A stretch of 64,000 bases of DNA from Francisella salimarina (GCF_007923265.1 NZ_VOJA01000005.1:124001-188000), one strand, 5' to 3'. Counted from the stretch's first letter, positions 1-12,270 are shown. Notes: generated from the sequence alone by a model not told the origin. Numbers and translations are program-made.

Positions 1-1
1 T

Positions 2-514
2 ATTGATACATTTGAAAAGGCAAAATATAGAAGGTTTACACAATCAGATGTTGTTGAAGTAAGTAATTTAAAGTACCAAAATATAAACTCGTTTAAAAAT
101 CATGGCTTAATGTTCTTACGTAAAAGCCATCAAGAGCAATGGCGATATTTAAGTCATAACTTAGTGGTTTTTAATCGCTTAACATCAAAATTTTTACTGG
201 TTTATAAAAAACTTACTATTGATTATGTTCGTTTAGGTTTTGAAGAAAGTGAAGCAAAAAAATTATCACAAGATTTAGAAAAAATTTATAAAAACACAAT
301 GTTTTTGATGTTATATATACAAAAATCTGCTGAAGTTTTTGAAAAAAAATCTGAGGATATATCTCATTTGAAATATAAGTTTGAAATGAACTATATTCAT
401 AAATATCAAAGAGATAAGCAAAAAAGAAAACTTTTATTTAGTAGTTTATTATTTTTGGATGATATGTTTATTGGTTTAGAAAATATCAGAGAGGCGTATT
501 ATGATCTTATTTAA
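2..514 (+). CDS. 5'-truncated protein, possible C-terminal part of a FUSC-type membrane protein
   Basis: The reading frame is open from base 2, so the gene begins before the window and the first ATG at 110 is probably internal. The visible 170 residues are Lys/Glu-rich and largely helical with no clear membrane segment. They resemble the cytosolic helical tail found after the membrane half of FUSC-family transporters. The stop lies 14 bases inside the next gene, whose membrane segments begin at once. A full FUSC protein has two membrane halves each followed by such a tail, so the two genes may be the two halves of one system. The assignment rests on layout rather than on motifs; the missing N-terminus would settle it. 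Confidence 0.55.
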   Translation: MDTFEKAKYRRFTQSDVVEVSNLKYQNINSFKNHGLMFLRKSHQEQWRYLSHNLVVFNRLTSKFLLVYKKLTIDYVRLGFEESEAKKLSQDLEKIYKNTMFLMLYIQKSAEVFEKKSEDISHLKYKFEMNYIHKYQRDKQKRKLLFSSLLFLDDMFIGLENIREAYYDLI

Positions 515-1394
515 GGATAGATATGTAGATAAGCTTTCTGATACTACATTATTAGCCATAAGGGTTTTTATAGCATCGATAGTTGGATTAATAATTTGCT
601 ATTTGATATTTAGTTTAAGTGGTGATGATGACTTTAGAGATAGGATATATTGGGTGGTTATAGCAGTAGTTAGTGTTGCAGCTAGTACCAGTACAAGTGT
701 TGTTTACACTAGAGCTAAAGCGATTGTTATTTTCTCATTACTGGGTACTTCAATAGGATCTATAGTATTATTACTAATCCAAAAAAATATACCTCATAAT
801 TTTACATTGGTTGCTGCACTGTGTTGTTTTGCTTTAGCATTGTATGTATATACGATGTTTTTAAACTATGCAACTAGTGTTTTTTTTATACATGTATATT
901 TAGTAATGTACTTTGGATTATTTATTGGTTGGGACAAAGAATTATTTTTTGTTAGGGTTACATGTGTAGCAATAGGAACATTAAGTATAGTTTTGATAAC
1001 TTTCCTTACTAGAGGGCGAAAGAATAGAGTGCTTTTTAACAGAGATATGTATAGGATCTATTCTGAGCTTAAGGATCTTGTTAATAAAGTTGACTGTAGT
1101 GTTGAGAATAGGAAGATTATTTCATTGATAGAAAAAAGTATTAAGCTTAATGAAACTTTAGTAAATGCTAAATATGAGTTTTCTGATACAAAAAAATATT
1201 ATGAATATAAGAAAGTATTGATACTTATAGATGAATTGTTGATTAATCTAAGGACATATAGAACTTTATTTATGCAACAAAAAAAACATGATGATGGTCT
1301 ATACAAAGAATTTGTGTATTTTACTAAAGAGCAAATACAAAGTAATTTTAAGAAAATAACAATTAGGTATGATAGATTATTAGCTCAAAAGTAG
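501..1394 (+). CDS. FUSC-family-like integral membrane protein
   Basis: A 297-residue protein whose first ~170 residues contain about six hydrophobic segments (first near 19-38, last ending near 168). A Lys/Arg-rich helical cytosolic tail follows. This is the half-transporter layout of the FUSC (fusaric acid resistance/YccS-like) superfamily, inner-membrane proteins tied to export of aromatic acids or other small molecules. The substrate cannot be told from sequence. The ATG at 501 has an AGAGG ribosome-binding site at 490-494, so translation starts here independently despite the 14-base overlap with the upstream gene. It ends two bases before the convergent LysR gene. Family call moderate; no specific function claimed. 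Confidence 0.6.
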   Translation: MILFKDRYVDKLSDTTLLAIRVFIASIVGLIICYLIFSLSGDDDFRDRIYWVVIAVVSVAASTSTSVVYTRAKAIVIFSLLGTSIGSIVLLLIQKNIPHNFTLVAALCCFALALYVYTMFLNYATSVFFIHVYLVMYFGLFIGWDKELFFVRVTCVAIGTLSIVLITFLTRGRKNRVLFNRDMYRIYSELKDLVNKVDCSVENRKIISLIEKSIKLNETLVNAKYEFSDTKKYYEYKKVLILIDELLINLRTYRTLFMQQKKHDDGLYKEFVYFTKEQIQSNFKKITIRYDRLLAQK

Positions 1395-1395
1395 T

Positions 1396-2304
1396 TTAGT
1401 TTATCTCACTTTTGTTTTCGTATTCTTTATTGAAGTTAGTTTTGAGATAATTTATTAAAGAGCTGATTCTTTTAAGTTGATATTTTACGGGTAGTGAAAT
1501 GATAGAAAGCTTTGTTTCTTCTCTATATTGAGGTAGTATTTCGACTAATCTACCATTTTTGATATCCGCATCAACATAAATATCTACCAATCTGGTGACT
1601 CCTAATCCTAGAAGAGCTGCTTGTTTCATAACTCTGCCATTAGTTGCATGAAAACCATTGTTATGAATATGGAGGGTGTATTTATCATTTGTAGAGTTAA
1701 AATTCCATTGCTTAATACTACCGTAGATTAGAGGTATATCTTCAAGCTGTCTTGGGTCGGATATCTCACTATATCTCTCAAAAAAGTCTTTACTCGTTAC
1801 ATACTTGGTAGTAACAGTTCTAAGCGGTGAAACTATCAAGTTTGAGTCAGGTAAGTTACCCATACGGATAACTAGATCATAATCGCTATCTATGAGATTG
1901 ATTCTATTGCTAGAGAAATCAAGATGAAGATTGACTTTTGGATGTAGTCGCTGGAACTTCAAAATTACAGGGGCGATAACATCTTCACCAATTATTCCTC
2001 CAACACAGTTGATTTTTATATTACCACTTATTTCGTTGTGTTCTTGGCTAGTTAGTTGCGTTGCTATATCAAGGTCTTGGAGAGCTTGCTTACATTTCTT
2101 ATAATAATCTTGTCCTATTTCGGTAAGACGAACATGTCTAGTGCTTCTATATAGTAGTTGAACTTTAAGGTGGCTTTCTAGGTCTTTAATATTTTGGCTT
2201 AGGTTTGATTTGGCCATACCTAATATATCTGCTGCCTTTGTAAAGCTTTGCTGTTCTGCGACGTGGATGAAACATTGGATACCTCGCCAATAAATATTGT
2301 TCAT
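1396..2304 (-). CDS. LysR-family transcriptional regulator
   Basis: A 302-residue protein of usual LTTR length. The N-terminal winged helix-turn-helix (about residues 5-65) includes the typical run SFTKAADILGMAKSNLSQ. A type-2 periplasmic-binding-like effector domain follows (about 90-290). It is divergent from the SDR gene at 2420 with a 115-base shared gap that holds an inverted repeat of LysR-box form. By the usual LTTR arrangement it probably controls that SDR gene and itself. The effector is unknown. The sequence resembles the broad CrgA/DsdC-like group in which the inducer varies, so no substrate is proposed. Confidence 0.9.
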   Translation of the reverse strand: MNNIYWRGIQCFIHVAEQQSFTKAADILGMAKSNLSQNIKDLESHLKVQLLYRSTRHVRLTEIGQDYYKKCKQALQDLDIATQLTSQEHNEISGNIKINCVGGIIGEDVIAPVILKFQRLHPKVNLHLDFSSNRINLIDSDYDLVIRMGNLPDSNLIVSPLRTVTTKYVTSKDFFERYSEISDPRQLEDIPLIYGSIKQWNFNSTNDKYTLHIHNNGFHATNGRVMKQAALLGLGVTRLVDIYVDADIKNGRLVEILPQYREETKLSIISLPVKYQLKRISSLINYLKTNFNKEYENKSEIN

Positions 2305-2354
2305 TATTTAATAACAATGTTTTATGATTATTGGTATTTATCAGTTTAATAAGT

Positions 2355-2371
2355 TTGTATAAAATTTACAA
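2355..2371. promoter_or_regulatory. Candidate LysR-type operator between divergent genes
   Basis: The sequence TTGTATAAAATTTACAA is a 17-base inverted repeat: perfect 5-base arms TTGTA/TACAA around a 7-base AT centre. It lies in the gap between the LysR gene and the SDR gene and matches the loose T-N11-A form of LysR-regulator sites. A TATAAA that could act as a -10 element for the SDR gene overlaps it at 2358-2363. Binding by the neighbouring LysR protein is inference; AT-rich DNA produces such dyads by chance fairly often. Confidence 0.4.
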
Positions 2372-2419
2372 CCAATGAAACGGTGTAAATACTAAAACAA
2401 AAAATAAAGGAGAAATAGT

Positions 2420-3142
2420 ATGTCTAAATCATTAGTTGTAATCACTGGGGCAAGTTCTGGAATCGGAGCAGCAATTGCAAAAAGATTTTCTGAAGCAGGC
2501 CATTCACTTTTGCTAATAGGTAGAAGAATAGAAAAAATAGAGGAATTAAATTTACCTAACACAATGATTCGTAAGGTAGATGTAACAGATGCTCAAGCTC
2601 TAAAAAATGCTATAAAAGAAGCTGAAGCTGAATACGGTCCAGTTGAATTATTGGTTAATAATGCAGGTCTAATGTTGCTTGGTCAAATTGATACACAAGA
2701 TCCTATTGAATGGCAAAAGATGTACGAAGTGAATGTATTGGCATTATTAAATGGTATTCAATCTGTATTGGGTGATATGAAGGCAAGAAAAAGTGGAACG
2801 ATTATAAATATCAGTTCAATTGCAGGCAAGAAGTCTTTCCCTAATCACGCTGCATATGTTGGTACAAAATTTGCAGTATCTTCAATGAGTGAGAATATAC
2901 GTGAAGAAGTTGCTGATGATAATGTTAGAATAATGACAATTTGTCCAGGTGCTGTAGAAACTGAGCTTTTAAGTCATACTACATCTGATCAAATTAAATC
3001 AGATTATGAAAACTGGAAAGAGTCTATGGGTGGGGTTTTAGTAGCAGATGATATTGCTCGTACAGCTATGTTTATGTTTAGCCAACCACAAAATATAAAT
3101 ATACGAGAAGTTGTAATTGCTGCAACTAGACAGCCTGCATAA
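2420..3142 (+). CDS. Short-chain dehydrogenase/reductase (classical SDR)
   Basis: A 240-residue NAD(P)-dependent oxidoreductase of classical SDR length. Visible motifs are the cofactor-binding TGASSGIG near residue 10, NNAG near 80, a catalytic Ser in NISSIAG and the Tyr-x3-Lys pair in YVGTK. An Arg pair after the second strand (GRRIEK) suggests NADPH preference. Such proteins reduce small carbonyl compounds; the substrate is not predictable. The start has a strong AAGGAG site at 2407-2412. It is transcribed away from the LysR gene, its likely regulator, and no other gene shares its transcript clearly. Confidence 0.88.
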   Translation: MSKSLVVITGASSGIGAAIAKRFSEAGHSLLLIGRRIEKIEELNLPNTMIRKVDVTDAQALKNAIKEAEAEYGPVELLVNNAGLMLLGQIDTQDPIEWQKMYEVNVLALLNGIQSVLGDMKARKSGTIINISSIAGKKSFPNHAAYVGTKFAVSSMSENIREEVADDNVRIMTICPGAVETELLSHTTSDQIKSDYENWKESMGGVLVADDIARTAMFMFSQPQNINIREVVIAATRQPA

Positions 3143-3291
3143 TCTTACTTTATAAACACAAAAATTATTCTTTAGAGTTTCTATTGAGTCTTTAAATCAA
3201 GCTTATTTCTAATATTCAAAATTATTAATCATTATAAAGGTATGTTAAAATTCTAAGCTAATAATTTAATTAAATATGAGCTTATTCTTTA

Positions 3292-4740
3292 ATGTTTCAA
3301 AATCAAACTTTTTTATTTTATGACTTAGAAACTACTGGTATTAACAATTCTTTTGACCAAGTATTACAATTTGCTGCGATTCGCACAGATTTAGACTTTA
3401 ATGAAATTGAAAGGTTTAATTTTTTTGTGAAGCTAAATCCTGATACAACTCCATCTCCAATTGCAACGATAACGCATCATATTTCTATTGCTCAAGCAAA
3501 TACTGGTGTGTCAGAATATCAGGCAATTAGAAAAATTCATAAAATCATAAATACACCAGGGACTATTAGTATAGGTTACAATACACTTGGATTTGATGAT
3601 GAGTTTTTGAGATTTGCTTTTTATAAAAATATGCTACCTCCATATAGTCATCAATTTAAAAATGGTTGTTCAAGGGCTGATTTGTTTCCAATAGTTACTT
3701 GCTATTATTTATTTTGTAATGATGCTCTTAAGTGGCCTAAAGTTGTTGATGAAGAAGGACAGCAGAAAATATCTTTGAAGTTAGAAAATTTAAATACTGA
3801 AAATAATCTATATAGTGGTGGTAGAGCTCATGATGCTATTACAGATGTAATTGTCACAGTAGAGCTAGCTAAAAAGTTAAGAATAGCTAATCCTAAAATG
3901 TGGCAGTTTTTATTGGCAAAGTTTAATAAGCAAAATGATGAAAATACTCTAGCTCAACTAGATATCGGTATAGAAGTCGGTGGTATTGGGTATAGACAAG
4001 CAATTGCAGTAAGTGGAGTTTTTGGCTTTAAAAATAATTTTATGTCGGCCATATTAGATACTGGTCAGCATAGGCATTACAAAAATCAAGAGATATTTCT
4101 TCGCTTAGATAGTTATCTATTTAGTGAATTTATAGAAGAATTTGGCAGTTTAGAAGCTGAGCATTGGCGTTTGACTTTAAACAAAAAGTGGGGTGATATT
4201 CCGCTAATATTACCTGCTAAAACTCGTTTTGTGGGGAGATTACCTCAAGATAGACTGGATTTGATAAAGGCAAATAAGGAATTTATAAGAAACAATCTAG
4301 AAATATTTACTAATTTTGTTGATTATGTATTGGAATATAAGTATCCAGAGATTGAAAATGTTGATATAGATGCAGCGATTTATCAAAGTGACTTTATGAG
4401 TGCTGCTGATGAAAGGGGGTGTGATAAGTTTCATACTTCACAAATTTATCAAAAAGCGCAAATGCTTAATCAGTTACCAAAACCTTATTATGACAGAGCT
4501 GTTAGGATAGTTGGTAGATTAGACTTTTCAAAACTACCTGATAAAGCACAGATGGAGTTTCAAGAATATCTAAATAAGATTGTTAGCCTAGATAATGATG
4601 AGCTTTTGATTGATCATAAAGGCAAAACTCGTAAAACTTTGGAAGATATCTATCAAGAAATGCAAGATTTACGCATGAATCGTGATCTAACAGAAGAACA
4701 ACAAGCTTTGCTATATGAGCTCGAAGAATATCTTTTTTAA
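3292..4740 (+). CDS. sbcB: Exodeoxyribonuclease I (ssDNA 3'-5' exonuclease)
   Basis: A 482-residue protein close to the usual SbcB length of about 475. It degrades single-stranded DNA from the 3' end and works in mismatch repair and recombination. The DEDDh exonuclease domain opens with FYDLETTG (Asp11 and Glu13). The later metal-binding residues lie in GYNTLGFDDEFLRFAFYKN and in RAHDAITDV. The SH3-like and C-terminal helical domains typical of ExoI follow, ending in a helical tail. No strong ribosome-binding site is visible before the ATG. The next gene begins inside its last codons, which suggests co-transcription with the small outer-membrane protein. Confidence 0.92.
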   Translation: MFQNQTFLFYDLETTGINNSFDQVLQFAAIRTDLDFNEIERFNFFVKLNPDTTPSPIATITHHISIAQANTGVSEYQAIRKIHKIINTPGTISIGYNTLGFDDEFLRFAFYKNMLPPYSHQFKNGCSRADLFPIVTCYYLFCNDALKWPKVVDEEGQQKISLKLENLNTENNLYSGGRAHDAITDVIVTVELAKKLRIANPKMWQFLLAKFNKQNDENTLAQLDIGIEVGGIGYRQAIAVSGVFGFKNNFMSAILDTGQHRHYKNQEIFLRLDSYLFSEFIEEFGSLEAEHWRLTLNKKWGDIPLILPAKTRFVGRLPQDRLDLIKANKEFIRNNLEIFTNFVDYVLEYKYPEIENVDIDAAIYQSDFMSAADERGCDKFHTSQIYQKAQMLNQLPKPYYDRAVRIVGRLDFSKLPDKAQMEFQEYLNKIVSLDNDELLIDHKGKTRKTLEDIYQEMQDLRMNRDLTEEQQALLYELEEYLF

Positions 4741-5272
4741 AAAGACTTTTTATACTTTAGTTTTAGTCACTACTTTTTTTAAGAGTTATAGTGATCCAAA
4801 AACTGTAACCGGCAGTGCTGACTTTAATAGATTTTTTGTGACAGCATCTGGAGGTTGGGGACATCTTAGTTCGTCTCCACATAATACAGGAGTTTTTACC
4901 ACCACGGCAGGATATTTTCTCACTAAAAATATTACGGGCGAATTTAGATATCTTGGTTATTTTGCGAGCAAACAAGACACTGAGCTTAATGGTAATTCAT
5001 ACTTAGGGCTTGTAAAGTATAATTATGAGTTGTTTAGTGGGGTAAGAGCAGGTGCAGGTGTGGGCCTTGGTATTGGAAGTAGCTTTCAAAAAAATAAGCT
5101 TTTAGAGCTAAGTTCCAGTAAAACCTCGGGTTTGTTCGCAGTTCCAGTAAGTTTATCAGTTCCAACAGGTTTTATTGATAATATGGATTTCTTAATTACA
5201 TATCTATATGTAAAGTCTTTTGATAAAGGTGAAGCAAACTTTATAACAACAGGATTAAGCTATAGTTTTTAA
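4715..5272 (+). CDS. Small secreted/outer-membrane beta-barrel-like protein
   Basis: A 185-residue protein with an N-terminal signal-like segment (basic residues, hydrophobic FYTLVLVTTFF, possible cleavage after about residue 26). Alternating Gly/aromatic strands follow, such as ASGGWGHL, AGYFLTKNITGEFRYLGYF and AGVGLGIG. The last residue is Phe after SYS, a common end for outer-membrane barrels. Length and composition fit an 8-strand OmpA/OmpW-like barrel. The start overlaps the end of sbcB by 26 bases and has no clear ribosome-binding site, so it may rely on translational coupling. No specific family is recognised. Confidence 0.65.
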   Translation: MSSKNIFFKKTFYTLVLVTTFFKSYSDPKTVTGSADFNRFFVTASGGWGHLSSSPHNTGVFTTTAGYFLTKNITGEFRYLGYFASKQDTELNGNSYLGLVKYNYELFSGVRAGAGVGLGIGSSFQKNKLLELSSSKTSGLFAVPVSLSVPTGFIDNMDFLITYLYVKSFDKGEANFITTGLSYSF

Positions 5273-5349
5273 TACAGATATAAAGCTATGTTATAATAAA
5301 TTCTCAAGGCTTTAGCACAGCTTTTTTATAAAAAAATTAAGTTTGAAGA

Positions 5350-7362
5350 ATGTCAGAATATAAGTTTAAATTAGTAACAAAATATAGCCCAGGTGGTGAT
5401 CAGCCCAAGGCAATCAAATCGTTAGTTGAAGGTGTTAATGGTGGGTTACAGCATCAGGTTTTGCTAGGAGTTACAGGCTCAGGTAAAACATATACTATGG
5501 CAAATGTGATTCAACAAACACAAAAACCGTGTTTGATTGTCGCACATAACAAAACTTTGGCAGCTCAATTATATTCAGAGTTTAAGCAATATTTCCCAGA
5601 TAATGCAGTTGAGTATTTTGTATCATATTACGATTATTATCAACCTGAAGCTTATGTTGCAGCTTCTGATACCTATATAGAAAAAGATTCATCTGTAAAT
5701 GAGCATATTGAACAAATGCGTCTTTCAGCTACCAAAGCAATACTTGAGCGTAATGATGTAATTATAGTTGCAACCGTATCGGCTATTTATGGTCTAGGTG
5801 ACCCTGAGCAGTATATGCAGATGCTTTTGCATCTAAAAGTAGGAGAAGAGCTAGGGCTAAAAAAAGCTCAAACTAAGTTAGTAGAGATGCAATATTCGCG
5901 TAATGATATGGACTTCAGTCGAGGTAGTTTTCGAGTTAGGGGAGAAATATTGGATATATTCCCGGCAGACTCTGAAAAAGATGCTATTCGAGTAGAATTT
6001 TTTGATGATGAGATTGAAGCGATAAGTATGATCGACTCATTAACTTCCAAAAAAATTAAAACATTACATAGAGCAACAATATTCCCAAGTACACATTATG
6101 TTGCATCAAAAGAGCGCAAAGATATAGTTATAGAAGAGATCAAAGCAGAACTTAAAGAAAGAGTTAAATATTTTGAGGAAGAAGGTAAATTACTTGAAGC
6201 TCAAAGAATAGAACAACGTACCAAGTATGATATTGAAATGATTCAAGAGCTAGGCTATTGCACGGGTATCGAAAATTATTCAAGATTGTTATCAGGTAGA
6301 GCTCCTGGTGATCCACCACCAACATTGATTGACTACCTACCAGAAAATGCCTTAGTCATAGTTGATGAGTCGCACGTCACACTACCACAGTTTGGTGGAA
6401 TGTACAAAGGGGATTTGTCTCGTAAGTCTAATCTTGTTAATTATGGGTTTAGACTGCCTTCTGCTTTGGATAATAGACCTTTGAAATTTAATGAGTTTGA
6501 GAATTTGTTGCCTCAGACAATCTATGTATCTGCGACACCAGCTAATTATGAACTTGAAAAATCTCAAAACACTGTAGAACAAGTGATCAGACCAACTGGT
6601 TTATTAGATCCTGAAGTTTCTGTAAGACCTGTAGCTATACAAGTAGAAGATGCGTTATCAGAGATAAATAAGGCTATAGCTAAAGAAGAAAGGATTTTAA
6701 TAACGACTCTAACAAAAAAAATGGCAGAAAATTTAACAGAGTATCTATCTGAGCATGGTGTTAATGTCAGATATTTACACTCTGATATTGATACTGTTGA
6801 GAGAGTCCAAATTATTCATGACTTACGTCATGGTGTATTTGATGTGCTTGTGGGTATTAATCTTCTTAGAGAGGGGCTTGATATGCCAGAGGTTGGAGTT
6901 TTATTAATTTTTGATGCTGATAAGGAAGGGTTTTTGCGTTCTGAGAAATCTCTTATCCAAACTATTGGACGTGTAGCTAGGAATCAAAATGGTAGAGCTA
7001 TTTTGTATGCAGATGTTGTTACAAAATCCATGAAAAAAGCTATGGATGAAACTTTACGACGTCGCAACCTTCAAAACGAATATAATCAGAAAAATAATAT
7101 AACTCCTAAAACAATCATCAAGAGCATAGATGATATGTTAGATAGCTCTCCAGAAATGCAAAAGCGTGCTTATAAAAATAATTCGCGCTTAAAGGTTGAT
7201 GATGTTGATGTTTCGGCTATACTAGGTATGACTGAAGCTTCGAAGGTTATCAAAGCTCTAGAAAAACGAATGAGAGCTTATGCAAAAGAGCTTGAATTCG
7301 AGCAGGCAACGGCAGTTAGAGATAAAATAACGGAAATAAAGCAGAAGTTTATTAATTTATAA
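5350..7362 (+). CDS. uvrB: UvrABC excision nuclease subunit B
   Basis: A 670-residue protein, the standard UvrB length. It is the damage-verifying helicase-like subunit of nucleotide excision repair: it is loaded by UvrA and recruits UvrC. Walker A is GVTGSGKT (40-47). The aromatic damage-probing beta-hairpin contains [11 protein letters not shown] (about 93-103). The DESH motif lies in VIVDESHVT, and helicase motifs V/VI appear as [10 protein letters not shown] and QTIGRVARN. The C-terminal UVR domain, which binds UvrC, is present ([19 protein letters not shown]). A TATAAT at 5292-5297 upstream is a plausible -10 element. The NERD and murI genes follow closely and may be in the same transcript. 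Confidence 0.97.
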   Translation: MSEYKFKLVTKYSPGGDQPKAIKSLVEGVNGGLQHQVLLGVTGSGKTYTMANVIQQTQKPCLIVAHNKTLAAQLYSEFKQYFPDNAVEYFVSYYDYYQPEAYVAASDTYIEKDSSVNEHIEQMRLSATKAILERNDVIIVATVSAIYGLGDPEQYMQMLLHLKVGEELGLKKAQTKLVEMQYSRNDMDFSRGSFRVRGEILDIFPADSEKDAIRVEFFDDEIEAISMIDSLTSKKIKTLHRATIFPSTHYVASKERKDIVIEEIKAELKERVKYFEEEGKLLEAQRIEQRTKYDIEMIQELGYCTGIENYSRLLSGRAPGDPPPTLIDYLPENALVIVDESHVTLPQFGGMYKGDLSRKSNLVNYGFRLPSALDNRPLKFNEFENLLPQTIYVSATPANYELEKSQNTVEQVIRPTGLLDPEVSVRPVAIQVEDALSEINKAIAKEERILITTLTKKMAENLTEYLSEHGVNVRYLHSDIDTVERVQIIHDLRHGVFDVLVGINLLREGLDMPEVGVLLIFDADKEGFLRSEKSLIQTIGRVARNQNGRAILYADVVTKSMKKAMDETLRRRNLQNEYNQKNNITPKTIIKSIDDMLDSSPEMQKRAYKNNSRLKVDDVDVSAILGMTEASKVIKALEKRMRAYAKELEFEQATAVRDKITEIKQKFINL

Positions 7363-7394
7363 TTTTACGTTTTTAAACAAAGTATATTGGTATT

Positions 7395-8192
7395 ATGGCT
7401 ATTGAAAGTAAATTAAAAAAAGACAGGCTCTTTTTGCGCTTTACATGGGCTAGGTTAAGGAACTACCTGATTAGAGCAAAAAAAAGTCTATATGCATCTA
7501 TTATTCTATGTGGTTTGATAGTTGGTGTTGATCTATATCTAGGAGATGTTGAATTTGTTACTCAATCGCTAGAGGTTGGATTTACATTAGCGTTTATACT
7601 ATTTGTATTTTTCTTTTTAATAACAAAAGATGATAATCCTGTAGATATAATCATTTCTGGTGCAGAAGGCGAAACTACGGTTTTAGATGAGTTAAAAAAA
7701 TTAGACAATAATTTTGTACTATTTAATCGAGTGGTTTTACCAGATGAGAAATCCACAGTTGGCAATAGAGAAATTGATTTTATTGCAGTATCTCGTAAAG
7801 GTATATACATAATTGAGGTTAAGAATAATCGTGGCTATATCGAAGTAGAGAACATGGCCGAGAGATGGAATGTATCAAAGACTTCTCAGAACAACAAAGT
7901 CTATGCAAAAACAATAAAAAATCCAATTAGGCAAACATTTGCCCAGAAAAAAGTACTACAAACATACCTTTATAAACAAAAAATATATATAAAAGGTATT
8001 CCTGTTGTGACTGTTGTTATTTTTGCAAACGATGATGCACAGTTAAGTGAAAATTTCATTGCAGATGATGCTAATCAAGCAGTTTTGTCATTAGGAAATC
8101 TAATACCTTTTATTAAAGCAAAAGAAGAATATTTAGAGAAGATGCCTACGCGTTCACGTAGAAAAATAATTCGTAAAATAGAGAAAAAGTAA
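7395..8192 (+). CDS. Membrane-anchored NERD-domain protein (predicted nuclease)
   Basis: A 265-residue protein with two transmembrane helices (about 33-50 and 59-77) followed by a NERD domain (about 90-200). The domain shows the endonuclease-like pattern GAEGE, Asp128 in REIDFIAVS, and Glu141-x-Lys143 in IIEVKNN. NERD belongs to the restriction-endonuclease-like superfamily, and the predicted catalytic residues appear intact here. The biological substrate is not established for the family. It sits 32 bases after uvrB and its stop overlaps the murI start by one base, so all three are probably co-transcribed. A DNA-processing role is suggested by context only. Confidence 0.8.
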   Translation: MAIESKLKKDRLFLRFTWARLRNYLIRAKKSLYASIILCGLIVGVDLYLGDVEFVTQSLEVGFTLAFILFVFFFLITKDDNPVDIIISGAEGETTVLDELKKLDNNFVLFNRVVLPDEKSTVGNREIDFIAVSRKGIYIIEVKNNRGYIEVENMAERWNVSKTSQNNKVYAKTIKNPIRQTFAQKKVLQTYLYKQKIYIKGIPVVTVVIFANDDAQLSENFIADDANQAVLSLGNLIPFIKAKEEYLEKMPTRSRRKIIRKIEKK

Positions 8193-8989
8193 TGCTTGAC
8201 GATAGGCCTATAGGTGTTTTTGATTCAGGAATTGGTGGTTTAACTGTCGTCAAGAACTTGATGAATATATTGCCAAATGAGGATATTATATATTTTGGTG
8301 ATATTGCTAGAATACCTTATGGGACTAAATCACGAGCGACTATTCAAAAGTTTGCGGCCCAAACGGCTAAATTTTTGATTGATCAAGAAGTTAAAGCAAT
8401 AATTATTGCTTGTAATACTATATCAGCTATTGCAAAAGATATCGTTCAAGAAATTGCTAAAACAGTTCCTGTTATTGATGTGATAAGTGCTGGAGTTAGC
8501 TTAGTCGATAGTCTTAAAACAGTTGGTGTCATAGCAACCCCAGCTACTATCAATAGTAACGCATACGCACTACAAATACACAAAAATAATCCTAGTACCG
8601 AAGTTTATAGTAGTTCATGTGGTCTTTTTGTATCTATGATTGAAGAGGGATTTATAGAGGGAGAAGTTGTTGAATTAGTAGCTAAACAATATCTTGAGTA
8701 TTTTAACGATAAAAGCATTCAAGCTCTAATTTTGGGTTGTACACATTATCCTATTATCAAAGATAGTATCGCTAAAGCTCTTGATGTAAAGCTTATAGAC
8801 CCATCATTACAAGCTAGTAAGATGCTTCAGCAACTGCTTGTTAAAAATAATCTTTTGAATAAAAACAATTCTAATCCAGAGTATAAATTTTATGTTACAG
8901 ATATTCCTCTGAAGTTTAGATCTGTTGGCGAGATGTTTTTACAAACACAGATGCAACATCTTGAAATAGTTAGTTTAGATAGTTACTAA
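8192..8989 (+). CDS. murI: Glutamate racemase
   Basis: A 265-residue MurI of normal length. It interconverts L- and D-glutamate to supply D-Glu for peptidoglycan. The N-terminal signature IGVFDSGIGGLTV is present. The two catalytic cysteines are Cys74 in IIACNT and Cys183 in LGCTHYP, and YFGDIARIPYG lies between. The start overlaps the stop of the NERD gene (shared A at 8192), which implies translational coupling. It is the last gene before the thiamine riboswitch region. Confidence 0.96.
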   Translation: MLDDRPIGVFDSGIGGLTVVKNLMNILPNEDIIYFGDIARIPYGTKSRATIQKFAAQTAKFLIDQEVKAIIIACNTISAIAKDIVQEIAKTVPVIDVISAGVSLVDSLKTVGVIATPATINSNAYALQIHKNNPSTEVYSSSCGLFVSMIEEGFIEGEVVELVAKQYLEYFNDKSIQALILGCTHYPIIKDSIAKALDVKLIDPSLQASKMLQQLLVKNNLLNKNNSNPEYKFYVTDIPLKFRSVGEMFLQTQMQHLEIVSLDSY

Positions 8990-9010
8990 TAGAAAATGCT
9001 GGTTACTAAC

Positions 9011-9046
9011 TTGACTTTGATTTAGATATACTATTAACTTTATACC
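9011..9046 (+). promoter_or_regulatory. thiC: Candidate promoter of the thiamine operon
   Basis: Just upstream of the riboswitch lie TTGATT (9017-9022) and TATACC (9041-9046) with an 18-base spacer. This would start transcription near 9053, at the 5' edge of the aptamer. An alternative pair is TTGACT (9011-9016) with TATTAA (9032-9037), 15-base spacer. The placement is right for a riboswitch-led mRNA, but the hexamers are weak matches and the exact start is not decided by sequence. Confidence 0.4.
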
Positions 9047-9050
9047 GAAA

Positions 9051-9140
9051 ACACAGGGGTGCATGATTTTTTTCGAATCATGCTGAGAGGATTTTCCAAC
9101 CCTTTGAACCTGATCTAGTTAGCACTAGTGTAGGAAGTGT
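9051..9140 (+). promoter_or_regulatory. TPP riboswitch (THI element)
   Basis: The aptamer shows conserved THI-box blocks in order. ACACAGGGGTGC begins P1/P2. A P3 hairpin has arms GCATGATT (9061-9068) and AATCATGC (9076-9083). CTGAGAGGAT follows (9083-9092), then AACCCTTTGAACCTGATCT. A P5 arm pair CTAGT/ACTAG and TAGGAAGTGT close P1, with ACAC at 9051-9054 pairing GTGT at 9137-9140. It binds thiamine pyrophosphate and shuts down the thi operon. It sits about 100 bases before thiC, leaving room for an expression platform. Confidence 0.95.
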
Positions 9141-9196
9141 AGTTTGGTTGTATTTGCTATAGTTGTGATTCTATTACTGTATCAATTATACCTTTA

Positions 9197-12064
<2,868 letters not shown>

Positions 12065-12066
12065 AT

Positions 12067-12267
12067 ATGCGTATTTTGTTTAATGAAAAAGAGCTAAATT
12101 TTGATAATAGTATAACAGTTACAGATTTATTAAAGAGCCAAAAATTTGAATACCCTTGTTTTGCTGTAATGCTTAATAATAGCTTTATAGCAAAAAGACG
12201 TTATTCTGAAGTTTTTCTTAATAATAATGATGTGGTTGTTACTGTTCAACCAATGCAAGGAGGATAG
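12067..12267 (+). CDS. thiS: Sulfur carrier protein ThiS
   Basis: A 66-residue ubiquitin-like protein ending in Gly-Gly. The C-terminal glycine is adenylated by ThiF and becomes the thiocarboxylate sulfur donor for ThiG. The length, an N-terminal beta hairpin (MRILFNEKEL) and the tail VVTVQPMQGG are typical. It is preceded by GGAGG-like bases at the end of thiO and followed three bases later by thiG, the usual thiS-thiG pairing. Confidence 0.93.
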   Translation: MRILFNEKELNFDNSITVTDLLKSQKFEYPCFAVMLNNSFIAKRRYSEVFLNNNDVVVTVQPMQGG

Positions 12268-12270
12268 GTT

